Below, one piece after another: positions 11,301-18,014 of a DNA stretch of 64,000 bases. Source of the DNA: Anaerolineae bacterium. GTDB lineage: Bacteria; Chloroflexota; Anaerolineae; Promineifilales; Promineifilaceae. Under the pieces are notes generated by a model, which was not told the DNA's origin, searched no databases, and worked only from the letters and a program-made list of their open reading frames with translations. The translations under genes were made by a program, and so were the position numbers. The stretch spans positions 310,001-374,000 of the forward strand of contig JAUIAP010000002.1 of the NCBI GenBank assembly GCA_030425205.1, written 5' to 3'. Position 1 is the first letter of the stretch. The number at the start of each line of letters is the position of its first letter.

Positions 11301-14284
11301 ACATTTACCTTAAACGTCTTTTTCAATAGCGTGCTCACTTGGGTCAGCGTCAGCGAATCGAAGCCGAGTTCGATAAAGGAGGTGTCGCCATCGGCCGAAA
11401 CCAGATCAATCCCGCTTAACTCATACAAAATTTCCGTTACATTCTCAAATATTTTATTACGTCGGTTACTCATAATCTGCTCCTGTGCGGCAGATGGTTG
11501 CAAGTTGCAGGTTGCAGGTTGCAAATCGTTCTGTACTACATTGAAAGTTGGTAAGTCGCTGGGCGCATGGTGTCCGTGCTGCTGGCTACCATTCGACTGA
11601 CTGTTCACCGCTTGCGGCGGGTCTACCCAATACCGTTTACGTTCAAAGGGATAGGTCGGCAACGCCAGCTTTTGGCGTGTTTCGTTCGCATAGAACGCTT
11701 CCCAGTTGAATGTACTGCCCGTTTGCCATAGTTTGCCAACTGCTTCTAACATTGCCTCTAACGCTGGATGCGCCTTTTTTGCGTGACCGAGCGAGTCGAT
11801 GAGAACGTGGTTTTGCTCCCGCTTGGCATGGCGTTGTGCTGCCGTCGATAGGTTCTTGCTGGGGCCGATCTCTAAAAATAGCTGATTTGGCTCGCGCATA
11901 GCGTGCGTGATCGCATCGCTGAATAGCACGGGTTGACGCAGTTGGCGCGTCCAGTATGCGGGAGAGGTGGCTTCTTCGGCCGATAATGGCCGCCCCGTCA
12001 CCGTCGAAATCAGCTCAATGGTCGGCGCGTGCATCGCCACGCTGGCGACGACTGCCCCGAATGGTTCTAAAATTGGCTGCATCATCTCGCTATGAAATGC
12101 GTGTGAGGTGTGCAGCTTGATCGGTTCAATATCTTCCGCTTCCAACCGTGCATCGAACTGCTCAATTGCCGCATAGCTGCCCGAAACGATAGAAATATCA
12201 GGCGCATTCGCCGCCGCCAACGCGACCCCATCCGTCAAGTAGGGGGCAACGCTCTCTTTGCTCATGCGTACCGCGCGCATCGCGCCGCCGGGCAAATCGC
12301 GCATCAACTGCGCCCGCTTCGCCAACACCAGCAGCGCATCTTCCAGCGAGAAGACCCCCGCCAAACATGCCGCTGCGAACTCACCAACGCTATGCCCGAT
12401 CATGCGATCTGGCACAATGCCCCAAGACATCCAAAGTTTTGCCAACGCATATTCGATTACAAAAATAGCGGGCTGGGCAATCCCAGTATTCTTGAGTTTT
12501 TCGGCCGCGCTTACGGTGTTCTCAACGGTCGTCGCACTGTCTGTTGGGTAGAGGATTTCTATCAGGCTTTCACCGAGCAATGGTTCTAAAATAGCTGAAC
12601 AGTGATCGACCGTCTCTTTGAAAATGGGTTCCGTTTGATAAAGCTCTAAGCCCATCTCTGGAAACTGTGAGCCCTGACCGGGAAACAGAAATGTGACGGG
12701 CCGCTCCCCTTGCAGGGTGCCTATTGCAACCTTGCCCCGCAACTTTTCGATGGCCTCCGCATGGGTCGCGGCGACGATGGATGTGCGGATGGGGTGATCA
12801 TTTCGGCCGAATCTCAGCGTCCACGCGACATCCGCCAAATCCCGCTCAGGATGCTTTTCCAACCATGCGGCCAACCCCTTGCACATTGTCGACAATGCCG
12901 ATTCGGTCTTGGCTGAGAGCGTCAGAAGTTGACACGGTCGTGATTGACTTGTGGGTTCTGGGAGGGGTGCCTCTTGCACAATGACATGCGCATTTGTGCC
13001 GCCAACCCCAAATGAGCTAACGCCAGCAATGCGCGGTTTCTCGTTGCGCTGCCAATCCATCAACTTGTCAACGACATAAAACGGGGTCGTTGCAAACTCA
13101 ATTTCGGGATTTTCCCGTTCAAAATGCAGAACGGGCGGCAACTTTTCGTGTTGCAGAGAGAGAACTGTTTTGATCAGCCCGGCAACGCCCGATGCCGCAT
13201 CCAAATGTCCGATGCTGCTTTTTGTTGCGCCGAGCGCGACAAACTGATTGCGTTCCGTTTGGCGGCGGAACGCCTTTGTCAATCCGGCCACCTCGATTGG
13301 GTCGCCTAATGGGGTCGCCGTGCCATGTGCTTCGATATAGCTAAAGTCGTCGGGTTCCACCCCTGCCAACGCTTGCGCCAACGCAATCACGTCTGACTGC
13401 CCCTGAATGCTCGGTGCGGTGTAGCTGGCCTTGTGTGCGCCGTCGTTGTTGAGTGCCGTGCCGCGAATGACGGCCAGCACGTTGTCCCCTTCTGTCAGCG
13501 CATCTTCGAGACGTTTTAGCACGACGCAGCCGACGCCGCTGCCAAAGACCGTTCCCGACGCGCCATCGCTAAATGGACGACAATGACCATCGGCCGATAA
13601 CATCCCGCCTTCCGTATGCACATAGCCACGCTCCTGTGGCAAGAAAATGGCAACACCCCCCGCCAACGCCGCGTCCGATTCATAATTCAACAGACTTTGA
13701 CAGGCCTGTGCCACCGCCACGAGTGAGGTTGAACACGCAGTTTGTACATTGATGCTTGGGCCGGTCAGGTTGAGCAGGTAGCTTGTGCGGGTTGGCAAAT
13801 AATCCTTCTCATTGCTGATCATGTTCAGAAATGAGTCGAGCGATTGTAAGCGGACAAACCCTTCCACCGCCTCTCGGTCGGGCGAGAGATTATAAAATAG
13901 ATAGCTGTTGATATAGCTACCGCAGAAAACCCCTACTTTGCCATCGTATTTTTCGGGGGCGAGGGCGGCGTTTTCCAGCGCAGTCCATGCCGTCTCAAAC
14001 CAGATGCGATGCTGTGGGTCGAGCGCACGTGCTTCGCGTGGCTTGATGCCAAAGAAGTCCGCGTCGAAAAGCTCCACGCCCGGAAGCACGCCGGCCGCCT
14101 TGACATAGTCGGGATCGTCGTTTAATTCGTCAAAGTCGGGTTCTAAGCGGCGCAGCGTCTCGTCATCGAGCCGCGAAATACCTTCTACACCGTTGATGAG
14201 ATTTTCCCAAAACTGGTCTAAATCGTTTGCGCCGGGAAAGCGCCCTGCCATACCTATGATTGCGATACTGTTTGCAATGTTCAT
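5360..14284 (-). CDS. Hybrid PKS-aminotransferase-NRPS megasynthase (KS-AT-ACP-AMT-C-A-PCP-TE)
   Basis: A 2,974-residue assembly-line enzyme; start chosen at ATG 14284 because the KS begins within ten residues (a TTG 12 codons earlier is the alternative). Domains: ketosynthase ~1-430 (Cys184 in TACSTS, His in EAHGT and GHLDA); acyltransferase ~530-830 (Ser632 in GHSVGE; HAFH motif indicates malonyl-CoA); ACP (Ser977 in GFDSL); Met/Gln-rich linker ~1030-1200; class III PLP aminotransferase ~1230-1640 (Lys1476 in YGKIIGGG); condensation ~1655-2085 (HHIVYDG at 1790); adenylation ~2110-2615 (hand-read code DAWFCGIVM, Leu-like); PCP (Ser2674 in GGHSL); thioesterase ~2745-2974 (Cys2804 in GGHCAG, His2950). 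No ketoreductase is present, so the beta-ketone should be transaminated, as in the McyE/iturin type. It follows the C-A-PCP gene by 44 bp. Confidence 0.93.
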   Translation of the reverse strand: MNIANSIAIIGMAGRFPGANDLDQFWENLINGVEGISRLDDETLRRLEPDFDELNDDPDYVKAAGVLPGVELFDADFFGIKPREARALDPQHRIWFETAWTALENAALAPEKYDGKVGVFCGSYINSYLFYNLSPDREAVEGFVRLQSLDSFLNMISNEKDYLPTRTSYLLNLTGPSINVQTACSTSLVAVAQACQSLLNYESDAALAGGVAIFLPQERGYVHTEGGMLSADGHCRPFSDGASGTVFGSGVGCVVLKRLEDALTEGDNVLAVIRGTALNNDGAHKASYTAPSIQGQSDVIALAQALAGVEPDDFSYIEAHGTATPLGDPIEVAGLTKAFRRQTERNQFVALGATKSSIGHLDAASGVAGLIKTVLSLQHEKLPPVLHFERENPEIEFATTPFYVVDKLMDWQRNEKPRIAGVSSFGVGGTNAHVIVQEAPLPEPTSQSRPCQLLTLSAKTESALSTMCKGLAAWLEKHPERDLADVAWTLRFGRNDHPIRTSIVAATHAEAIEKLRGKVAIGTLQGERPVTFLFPGQGSQFPEMGLELYQTEPIFKETVDHCSAILEPLLGESLIEILYPTDSATTVENTVSAAEKLKNTGIAQPAIFVIEYALAKLWMSWGIVPDRMIGHSVGEFAAACLAGVFSLEDALLVLAKRAQLMRDLPGGAMRAVRMSKESVAPYLTDGVALAAANAPDISIVSGSYAAIEQFDARLEAEDIEPIKLHTSHAFHSEMMQPILEPFGAVVASVAMHAPTIELISTVTGRPLSAEEATSPAYWTRQLRQPVLFSDAITHAMREPNQLFLEIGPSKNLSTAAQRHAKREQNHVLIDSLGHAKKAHPALEAMLEAVGKLWQTGSTFNWEAFYANETRQKLALPTYPFERKRYWVDPPQAVNSQSNGSQQHGHHAPSDLPTFNVVQNDLQPATCNLQPSAAQEQIMSNRRNKIFENVTEILYELSGIDLVSADGDTSFIELGFDSLTLTQVSTLLKKTFKVNVKFRRLLEDVDTPNALTTLLEEKLPAEQFADEPVVTQQVAVGSQQKMAAPQPMVATAAENGHGASSNGYHPPQPQMTHQPMQMPQMPMPQQPMQMPMQGNNNQMMLQMMMQQQMMLMQMMMQQQQPVAFQQPVPTEQAQVASPEVQVANPQNASVSKPTAKVAAPKSKLPKAPNYTATQNVSNKRFGPYKEVKKGKDGDLTPLQQAHLDDLTQRLTKKTPTSKTHAQQYRDVQADPRTIAAFRQTWKELVYQIVTERSKGAYVWDVDGNKYVDITMGFGVSFLGHSPDFVTDAVREQLDKGIEIGPQSKTAGEVSRMLQELVNVERVSFCNTGSEAIMAAIRMARTATGREKIVYFSGDYHGTFDEVLARPQVMRGELATLPAAPGITKDAVKNSYILEYGDPASLDFIREHKDELAAVLVETVQSRHPNNRPKLFIQELRKITSEAECALIFDEVITGFRVHPRGMQEIYGVQPDLLCYGKIIGGGIPIGAVAGKAKFMDGIDGGFWQYGDESVPEAPLTFFAGTFVRHPMAMAAAKAVLTYIKQQGSGLQQRVNDKMTAFANEMNGFFKQRAVPIEINHYSSWFRFEVASDIQFYDLLFYHLLEKGVYVFTFHQNCFFSIEHTDADIAFIKNAIKQSVIELQAAGFLPAPPPDVREPMPLTEAQQEIWLAAQMDEKASLPYNESFSLRLRGSLHPALLRQSAQAVIQRHSALHHRFSPAGEWQRLSADPDGQTGHAHISIPFVDLTDMGSPEAELDHLMTKTLGTPFDLVHGPLVRATLYKISETEHVFHWTAHHIVYDGWSAVIIIDEIRDSYNALVEGVPVEWEPADRYRDYVKWESAEKSTEAVSYWREQFAEQPPVLDLPTDRPRPSKKTYNGTSFHFEFDADVIEAVRATAKRQKSSLFILLLTAYNVLLHRLTNQSDIVVGIPLAGQALAGMDNLVGHCVNIVPLRSRFASDTPFNTLLSDVRNSFLDAQEHQPVTFGTLVRELNIPRDPSRSPLVETVFNLDRKLPPKPLVGLETEIREVPKQAINWEMFLNLYEEGTTLKADFDYNSDLYDEETIAQWLEHFETLLREIASVPERAVGDFNVLSNRQQAQIAKWNDTAFDSDPTALVHELIAEQARRTPNATAWVFETDKLSYRTLDRCANMLAHYLREQGVGRGDRVGLFLERSLDMGIAVLGVLKAGATYVPLAPDYPAERVAFILEDSDAKLLISQEALEEALTPEESGEPEENARNILFIDRDWDVIESCSEEPLTQTVTADDIALIIYTSGSTGRPKGAMLSQRALANFIQWYPRHYGLGEKDGMLLKAPFGFDAASWEILTPLVSGGRVVAAKPGGEKDSVYLTELMKQEKVTNTFLVPTQLRMLMQNRALEKCASTLKVVCVGGETFPEDLRDEFFRMLPNTRLDNIYGPSETTVMVLAWNARDKRAGMATTPIGKPISNMQMQVLNERGVPVPVGVQGELWIGGVQVGSGYWNRPKLTKEKFVQNPSPQAPLPQKAGSKLSYYRTGDYVRWNKWGGIEFIGRIDHQVKLRGLRIELGEIEAGLIAHEAIDQAVVQIREDEELDKRIVAYCVLRKGGNEPSAEELRGFLRRFVPNYMVPSAYVMLPELPTTPNGKINRAVLPVPIVRIGGRKQTNAGAPRDALERQLAELIAEVLKVPAIGIHDDFFDMGGHSLMALRLFQQIEDQFGKKLPLATLFSAPTVAQLAEMLRDEGWEPDWNALVPIRPKGHKTPFFHVGAYMESILAFEALGDHLDPDRPFYGIQPRGLNDEREIQASIEEMATAYIDEIKQIQPHGPYLLGGHCAGAVVAYEMAKQLEAMGEKIELLAIVDSPAPNYEPPSENPITYGAKRMWYYLRDRRLIHALAWQTQIQLESKLLYRFGSKQAQRISKMRQAHAEAYEKYVISNGYHGPMTIFRSEEYLQLYDEGIHAKWGELTTGQVNFEDVTGTHATLLKKPHVEVLGEKLRRNLETTT
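10905..11110 (-). repeat. Low-complexity Met/Gln-rich linker inside the PKS/NRPS gene
   Basis: Between the ACP and the aminotransferase the protein has a stretch composed almost only of Met, Gln, Pro and Asn (short units such as MPMPQQPMQ and QMMMQQQ). At DNA level these are CAT/CTG/TTG-rich imprecise triplet repeats. It is in frame and the domains on both sides are intact. Confidence 0.85.
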
Positions 14285-14328
14285 AATACTGTTAGACGGG
14301 CATCCACCCGTTCCTGTCAAAGAGCTGA

Positions 14329-17300
14329 CTAAAGAGTGCTCACCATTTTGCGCCGCCGTTGCAGGGCAGCCTGTCGTTTGGCGACCCGCTGTTGAACGGG
14401 CTGTGGCTCGTTCATCGGGCTGGAGCGGAATTTATTGGTCTGCTCAACATCTAAAAATTGTGCTAACTCAGAAATTGTGCGATGCTCAAAAATTTTGTGT
14501 ACGCCTAGCTTTGTGTGAAACCGATCGCGCAGTTGGCTGACGGCGCGCACGACCAAAAGTGAATCCCCACCTAGCTCGAAAAAGCTGTCGTGTATGCCAA
14601 TCTCATTGATCAGCAGAACGTTTTGCCAAACGTCGGCAATGGCGCGTTCCGTTTGGGTGCGTGGGGAGACGAGCGGCGTGTCGCTGATGGGGCGACTGTG
14701 GTCGGGCGAAGGCAAAGCGCGGCGGTTGATTTTGCCGTTGTTGGTGAGTGGGAATGCATCCAACATGACAAAGGCAGCGGGAACCATATAGTCGGGCAGT
14801 TTTGTTTTGGCGTGTTTGCGGAGAGCGGTTGGCGTAACTTCCTCGTTGGTAACGAGATAGGCGACGAGTTGCTTTTCGTCATTGGTAATTTTTCGCGCCA
14901 CAACGCACGCTGCCTGCACAGCCGCATGTTGGGCTAGAACTGCTTCGATTTCGCCTAGCTCGATGCGATAGCCGCGCACCTTCACCTGATGGTCAACGCG
15001 CCCGAAACAGGTCAATGTGCCATCAGGATTAAAGCGTGCCAGATCGCCCGTGCGATAAACGGTTCCGCTCGTTTGGATAAATTTTTCGGCCGATAATTTC
15101 GGCCGATTCAAGTAACCCTTGCTCACGCCAGCCCCGCCGATGCACAACTCCCCAATCGTTCCCGCTGGCACGGGATTGTATTGGCGGTCGAGGATGTGGA
15201 CTGTCGTGTTGGCGATGGGGCGGCCGATGGTGATCGGCTCGTTCGGGCAGACTTGCGCGACGGTTGACCAAATCGTGGTTTCGGTTGGGCCATACATGTT
15301 CCACAATTCAGCCCCACGCGCCAACAGCGCATCTGACAACTTGCGCGATAACGGCTCGCCGCCCGACAGAATGCGTAAATCGCGTTTGCCCTGCCAATCC
15401 GCCTCAATCAGCATACGCCACGTTGCAGGGGTCGCCTGTGCGAGCGTGATGTCACGTTGGATCATTAGCTTTGCAATCGCGTGTGGGCTGGTTGTTGTTG
15501 CGTCGTCGGCAATCGTTAGCTCTGCGCCACTGATAAGCGGCAGGAAAATTTCGAGTGCGGCAATGTCAAAGCTGATCGTGGTGAGCGCGAGCGTGCGGTC
15601 AGCGGCTGAAATACCCGGTTCAACGCGCATCGACATCAAAAAGTTTGCCAATGCCCGTTCTGGTAGTTGCACCCCTTTTGGTTTGCCCGTCGAGCCGCTT
15701 GTGTAGATGACGTAGGCGAGGTTGTTAGTCGCAATGAGGTCACTTGGCGGAAGCGCGTGGCCTGTCGTTGTGACATCCTCAATATGCAACACCTTTTGAT
15801 CGGTCAACGGTAGTTTTGCAGCGAGGGCGCGATTAATAACGATGATCGGCGCGGCCGAATCGTTGAGCATGTAGCTGAGACGGTCACGCGGGTAGGTGGG
15901 GTCGAGCGGGACGTATGCGCCGCCCGCCTTGAGAATGCCGAGCATGGCGATGGGTAGTTCGGCCGATCTTGCAACCGCCAGCCCAACCAACACATTTTCT
16001 CGCACACCCATTTCGCGTAGTGAAACTGCGAGTGCATCCGACCGCGCCGCTAGCTGCGCGTAGGTTACTGACTCATCCTGAAAACGAATCGCCACCTTGT
16101 CAGGCGCACGTCGCACCTGCTCTGCAATCATCGCAGCTACAGAGATAAACGCATCATTCCAGTAGTGTGTCGGATTGACCTGATTTTCTGACAGCCAGAC
16201 GCGATCTGGATTTGACAAGTATGGAATCTGCAACGCCGCGTGATTTGCAAACGTCGGAAAGGTGGTAAGCAGTGTGACCAGTTGCGCCAACATGCGCTCG
16301 GCGAGCGGTGTGGGATATTTGCCAAGCTCATGCTCCAGACGCAGCAACAGCCGCTCACCCCCATAGCCCAAAATGGTCAGGGGAAAGTTTGTCTGCCCGC
16401 GATAGCGAAAGCTACGATTGGACATCGCCATGCGCGCGTCGAGTGTCTCATTGTCGTAGACGACGAGGCTATCAAAAAGCGACGTTCCCGCTGGCAGTTC
16501 GCTCAAACTTTGCACACGAGGCAGTGGGGTATGTTCATGCGGCCGACTTGCAACCTGTTGCCGACGCAACGACTGCAAATAGTCAGTCAGCGTCGTGTCA
16601 GCATCGAGTTTCCCACGCATTGGCAGCGTGTTGATGAACAGCCCGACCATCTCTTTCGCATCTTGCGCCCAGTAGCGACAGGCGCGCGTGCTGGCAAAGA
16701 CGACATCGTTTTCACGGCTGTAATGGTGGAGTAGGATGGCCCATGCCGCCTGCAAGAGCGTATGCAGCGTGACGTTGTTTGCGCTGGCGAAATGTTCTAG
16801 TTCGCGTGTTTGAGCCGCTGTTAAATGGGTTTCAACTTCTCCCCATCGGCCGATTTTCTGCCCACCAAATGCCCCAAACGCAATCTCTGTTGGCGCGCTA
16901 AAGCCAGCCAGTTGCGTGCGCCAAAAGTCGTCGCTGTTTGCAAAGTCGCGCATCATGCGCCATGTCAGATAGCTGGAAAATGGGCGTGGCTGGACAAGTT
17001 CCGTCGCCTCATCCGCATAGACCGCAAAGAGGTCGCGCAGGACGATGGGAAACGAACGCCCGTCAAGCAGAATGTGATGAAACGTCCAAAGCACCGCAAA
17101 GTCGTCATCGGCCAATTGGAAGATGGCGAGACGCATCAGCGGAGGGGTCGCAAAGTCGAAGTCGGTCGTGCGATCTTGCTGGCGATAGCTGGCGATAGCT
17201 TTTTCAGGATTGGGATGGTTGCGGAGATCGCAATAGGTTTGGGGCAGTTCGGCCGATTCGACCGCACATTGACGCGGTTCATCGACCCCTTCCCAAATGA

Positions 17301-17478
17301 AGCGTGTGCGTAATATGGGATGGTGGGCAATGATGCGCTGCCATGCCCGTTGAAACATTTCAACGTCGAGCGACTCATGTAGGCGCATTTCGATCTGTTC
17401 GATATCGACGCCCGAGTGCGGGGCAGCTAGGGCATGAAACAACATCCCTTGCTGGAGTGGACTTAGCTTAATTGTCAT
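14329..17478 (-). CDS. Nonribosomal peptide synthetase module (C-A-PCP), predicted glycine-activating
   Basis: A 1,049-residue single module. It opens directly with a condensation domain (KLSPLQQGMLFHAL; active-site HHILLDG at ~132-138), then an adenylation domain ~455-960 (YTSGSTGKPKG, MYGPTETTIW) and a PCP with Ser973 in GGDSL. Aligning the A-domain core by eye to GrsA gives specificity residues D-I-L-Q-L-G-M-I-W, one change from the DILQLGLIW code recorded for glycine. The last ~40 residues are a basic helix (QRVAKRQAALQRRRKM), a plausible docking segment to the downstream PKS/NRPS. It is the first gene of the two-gene operon, so its C domain must take a substrate in trans or act as an acyl-starter; no loading module, PPTase or MbtH gene is nearby. 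Confidence 0.92.
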   Translation of the reverse strand: MTIKLSPLQQGMLFHALAAPHSGVDIEQIEMRLHESLDVEMFQRAWQRIIAHHPILRTRFIWEGVDEPRQCAVESAELPQTYCDLRNHPNPEKAIASYRQQDRTTDFDFATPPLMRLAIFQLADDDFAVLWTFHHILLDGRSFPIVLRDLFAVYADEATELVQPRPFSSYLTWRMMRDFANSDDFWRTQLAGFSAPTEIAFGAFGGQKIGRWGEVETHLTAAQTRELEHFASANNVTLHTLLQAAWAILLHHYSRENDVVFASTRACRYWAQDAKEMVGLFINTLPMRGKLDADTTLTDYLQSLRRQQVASRPHEHTPLPRVQSLSELPAGTSLFDSLVVYDNETLDARMAMSNRSFRYRGQTNFPLTILGYGGERLLLRLEHELGKYPTPLAERMLAQLVTLLTTFPTFANHAALQIPYLSNPDRVWLSENQVNPTHYWNDAFISVAAMIAEQVRRAPDKVAIRFQDESVTYAQLAARSDALAVSLREMGVRENVLVGLAVARSAELPIAMLGILKAGGAYVPLDPTYPRDRLSYMLNDSAAPIIVINRALAAKLPLTDQKVLHIEDVTTTGHALPPSDLIATNNLAYVIYTSGSTGKPKGVQLPERALANFLMSMRVEPGISAADRTLALTTISFDIAALEIFLPLISGAELTIADDATTTSPHAIAKLMIQRDITLAQATPATWRMLIEADWQGKRDLRILSGGEPLSRKLSDALLARGAELWNMYGPTETTIWSTVAQVCPNEPITIGRPIANTTVHILDRQYNPVPAGTIGELCIGGAGVSKGYLNRPKLSAEKFIQTSGTVYRTGDLARFNPDGTLTCFGRVDHQVKVRGYRIELGEIEAVLAQHAAVQAACVVARKITNDEKQLVAYLVTNEEVTPTALRKHAKTKLPDYMVPAAFVMLDAFPLTNNGKINRRALPSPDHSRPISDTPLVSPRTQTERAIADVWQNVLLINEIGIHDSFFELGGDSLLVVRAVSQLRDRFHTKLGVHKIFEHRTISELAQFLDVEQTNKFRSSPMNEPQPVQQRVAKRQAALQRRRKMVSTL

Positions 17479-18014
17479 ACAAATGGTTACGTCAGTGTTG
17501 CATAGTCCCCCACGAACCTACCGCTACGCCGACCCTCTACCAATAAATCTTCACGTTCAATGTGTGTAGTATGCCGTGTAAAACTTGCAAATAGCCTTGT
17601 GACAAGCTGTTGGGCGATAGTACTTTTGGGCTTACTATCACTACAACGAGACTTCAATGGACTGATTGAAGAGCCTGTGGTTAAAATAGGGCTACCGCCC
17701 CCGCTTCGCGTACAAAGGCTGGCACACAAAGTGCGTTGAAACGCACTGCAAACAACGCGCTTGAGCGCGTTTCGCGTATCAGCCTTCGGCTTTAGCCGTA
17801 GGATTTTGGCAAAGTCTCGTTGTAGTACTATTGCCAGCCGAAAATAGGTGGAAGGTCGTGGCGAGTGGACGCATTGCGCACCACGCCCCTCAATGTTGCT
17901 AAAATGATGCAATTTCTGTTACCAACTTCCCGTCTTGACACAGCTTGCGTTACAATCACACCCATTGCAAAAAGATAACTGTGCAACTTGCCCACGCAAC
18001 TTGCCCCATTCAAC
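17479..18014. other. Divergent intergenic region between NRPS and AOR genes
   Basis: A 536-bp spacer between divergently transcribed genes, so it must hold both promoters. Its middle third is the MITE-like element listed separately. A minus-strand open frame at 17487-17912 has random composition and crosses that element; I reject it. Near the AOR start the phrase CAACTTGC occurs twice within 20 bp (17982-17998). Confidence 0.6.
17640..17826. mobile_element. MITE-like element with 15-bp terminal inverted repeats
   Basis: ACTACAACGAGACTT (17640-17654) is repeated in perfect inverted form as AAGTCTCGTTGTAGT (17812-17826), bounding 187 bp with no coding capacity. Inside are tight hairpins: AGTGCGTT/AACGCACT (17730-17747, 2-nt loop), AACGCGC/GCGCGTT (17754-17771, TTGA loop) and AGCC-TTC-GGCT (17781-17791). 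Such a structure resembles a non-autonomous miniature element or a REP-type element. No clean target-site duplication was found, and other copies cannot be checked from this window. Confidence 0.5.

Noticed and set aside
17487..17912. 141-codon minus-strand open frame next to the NRPS gene
   Set aside because: It runs through the inverted-repeat element and its translation is rich in Arg/Ser/Thr with no fold-like pattern.
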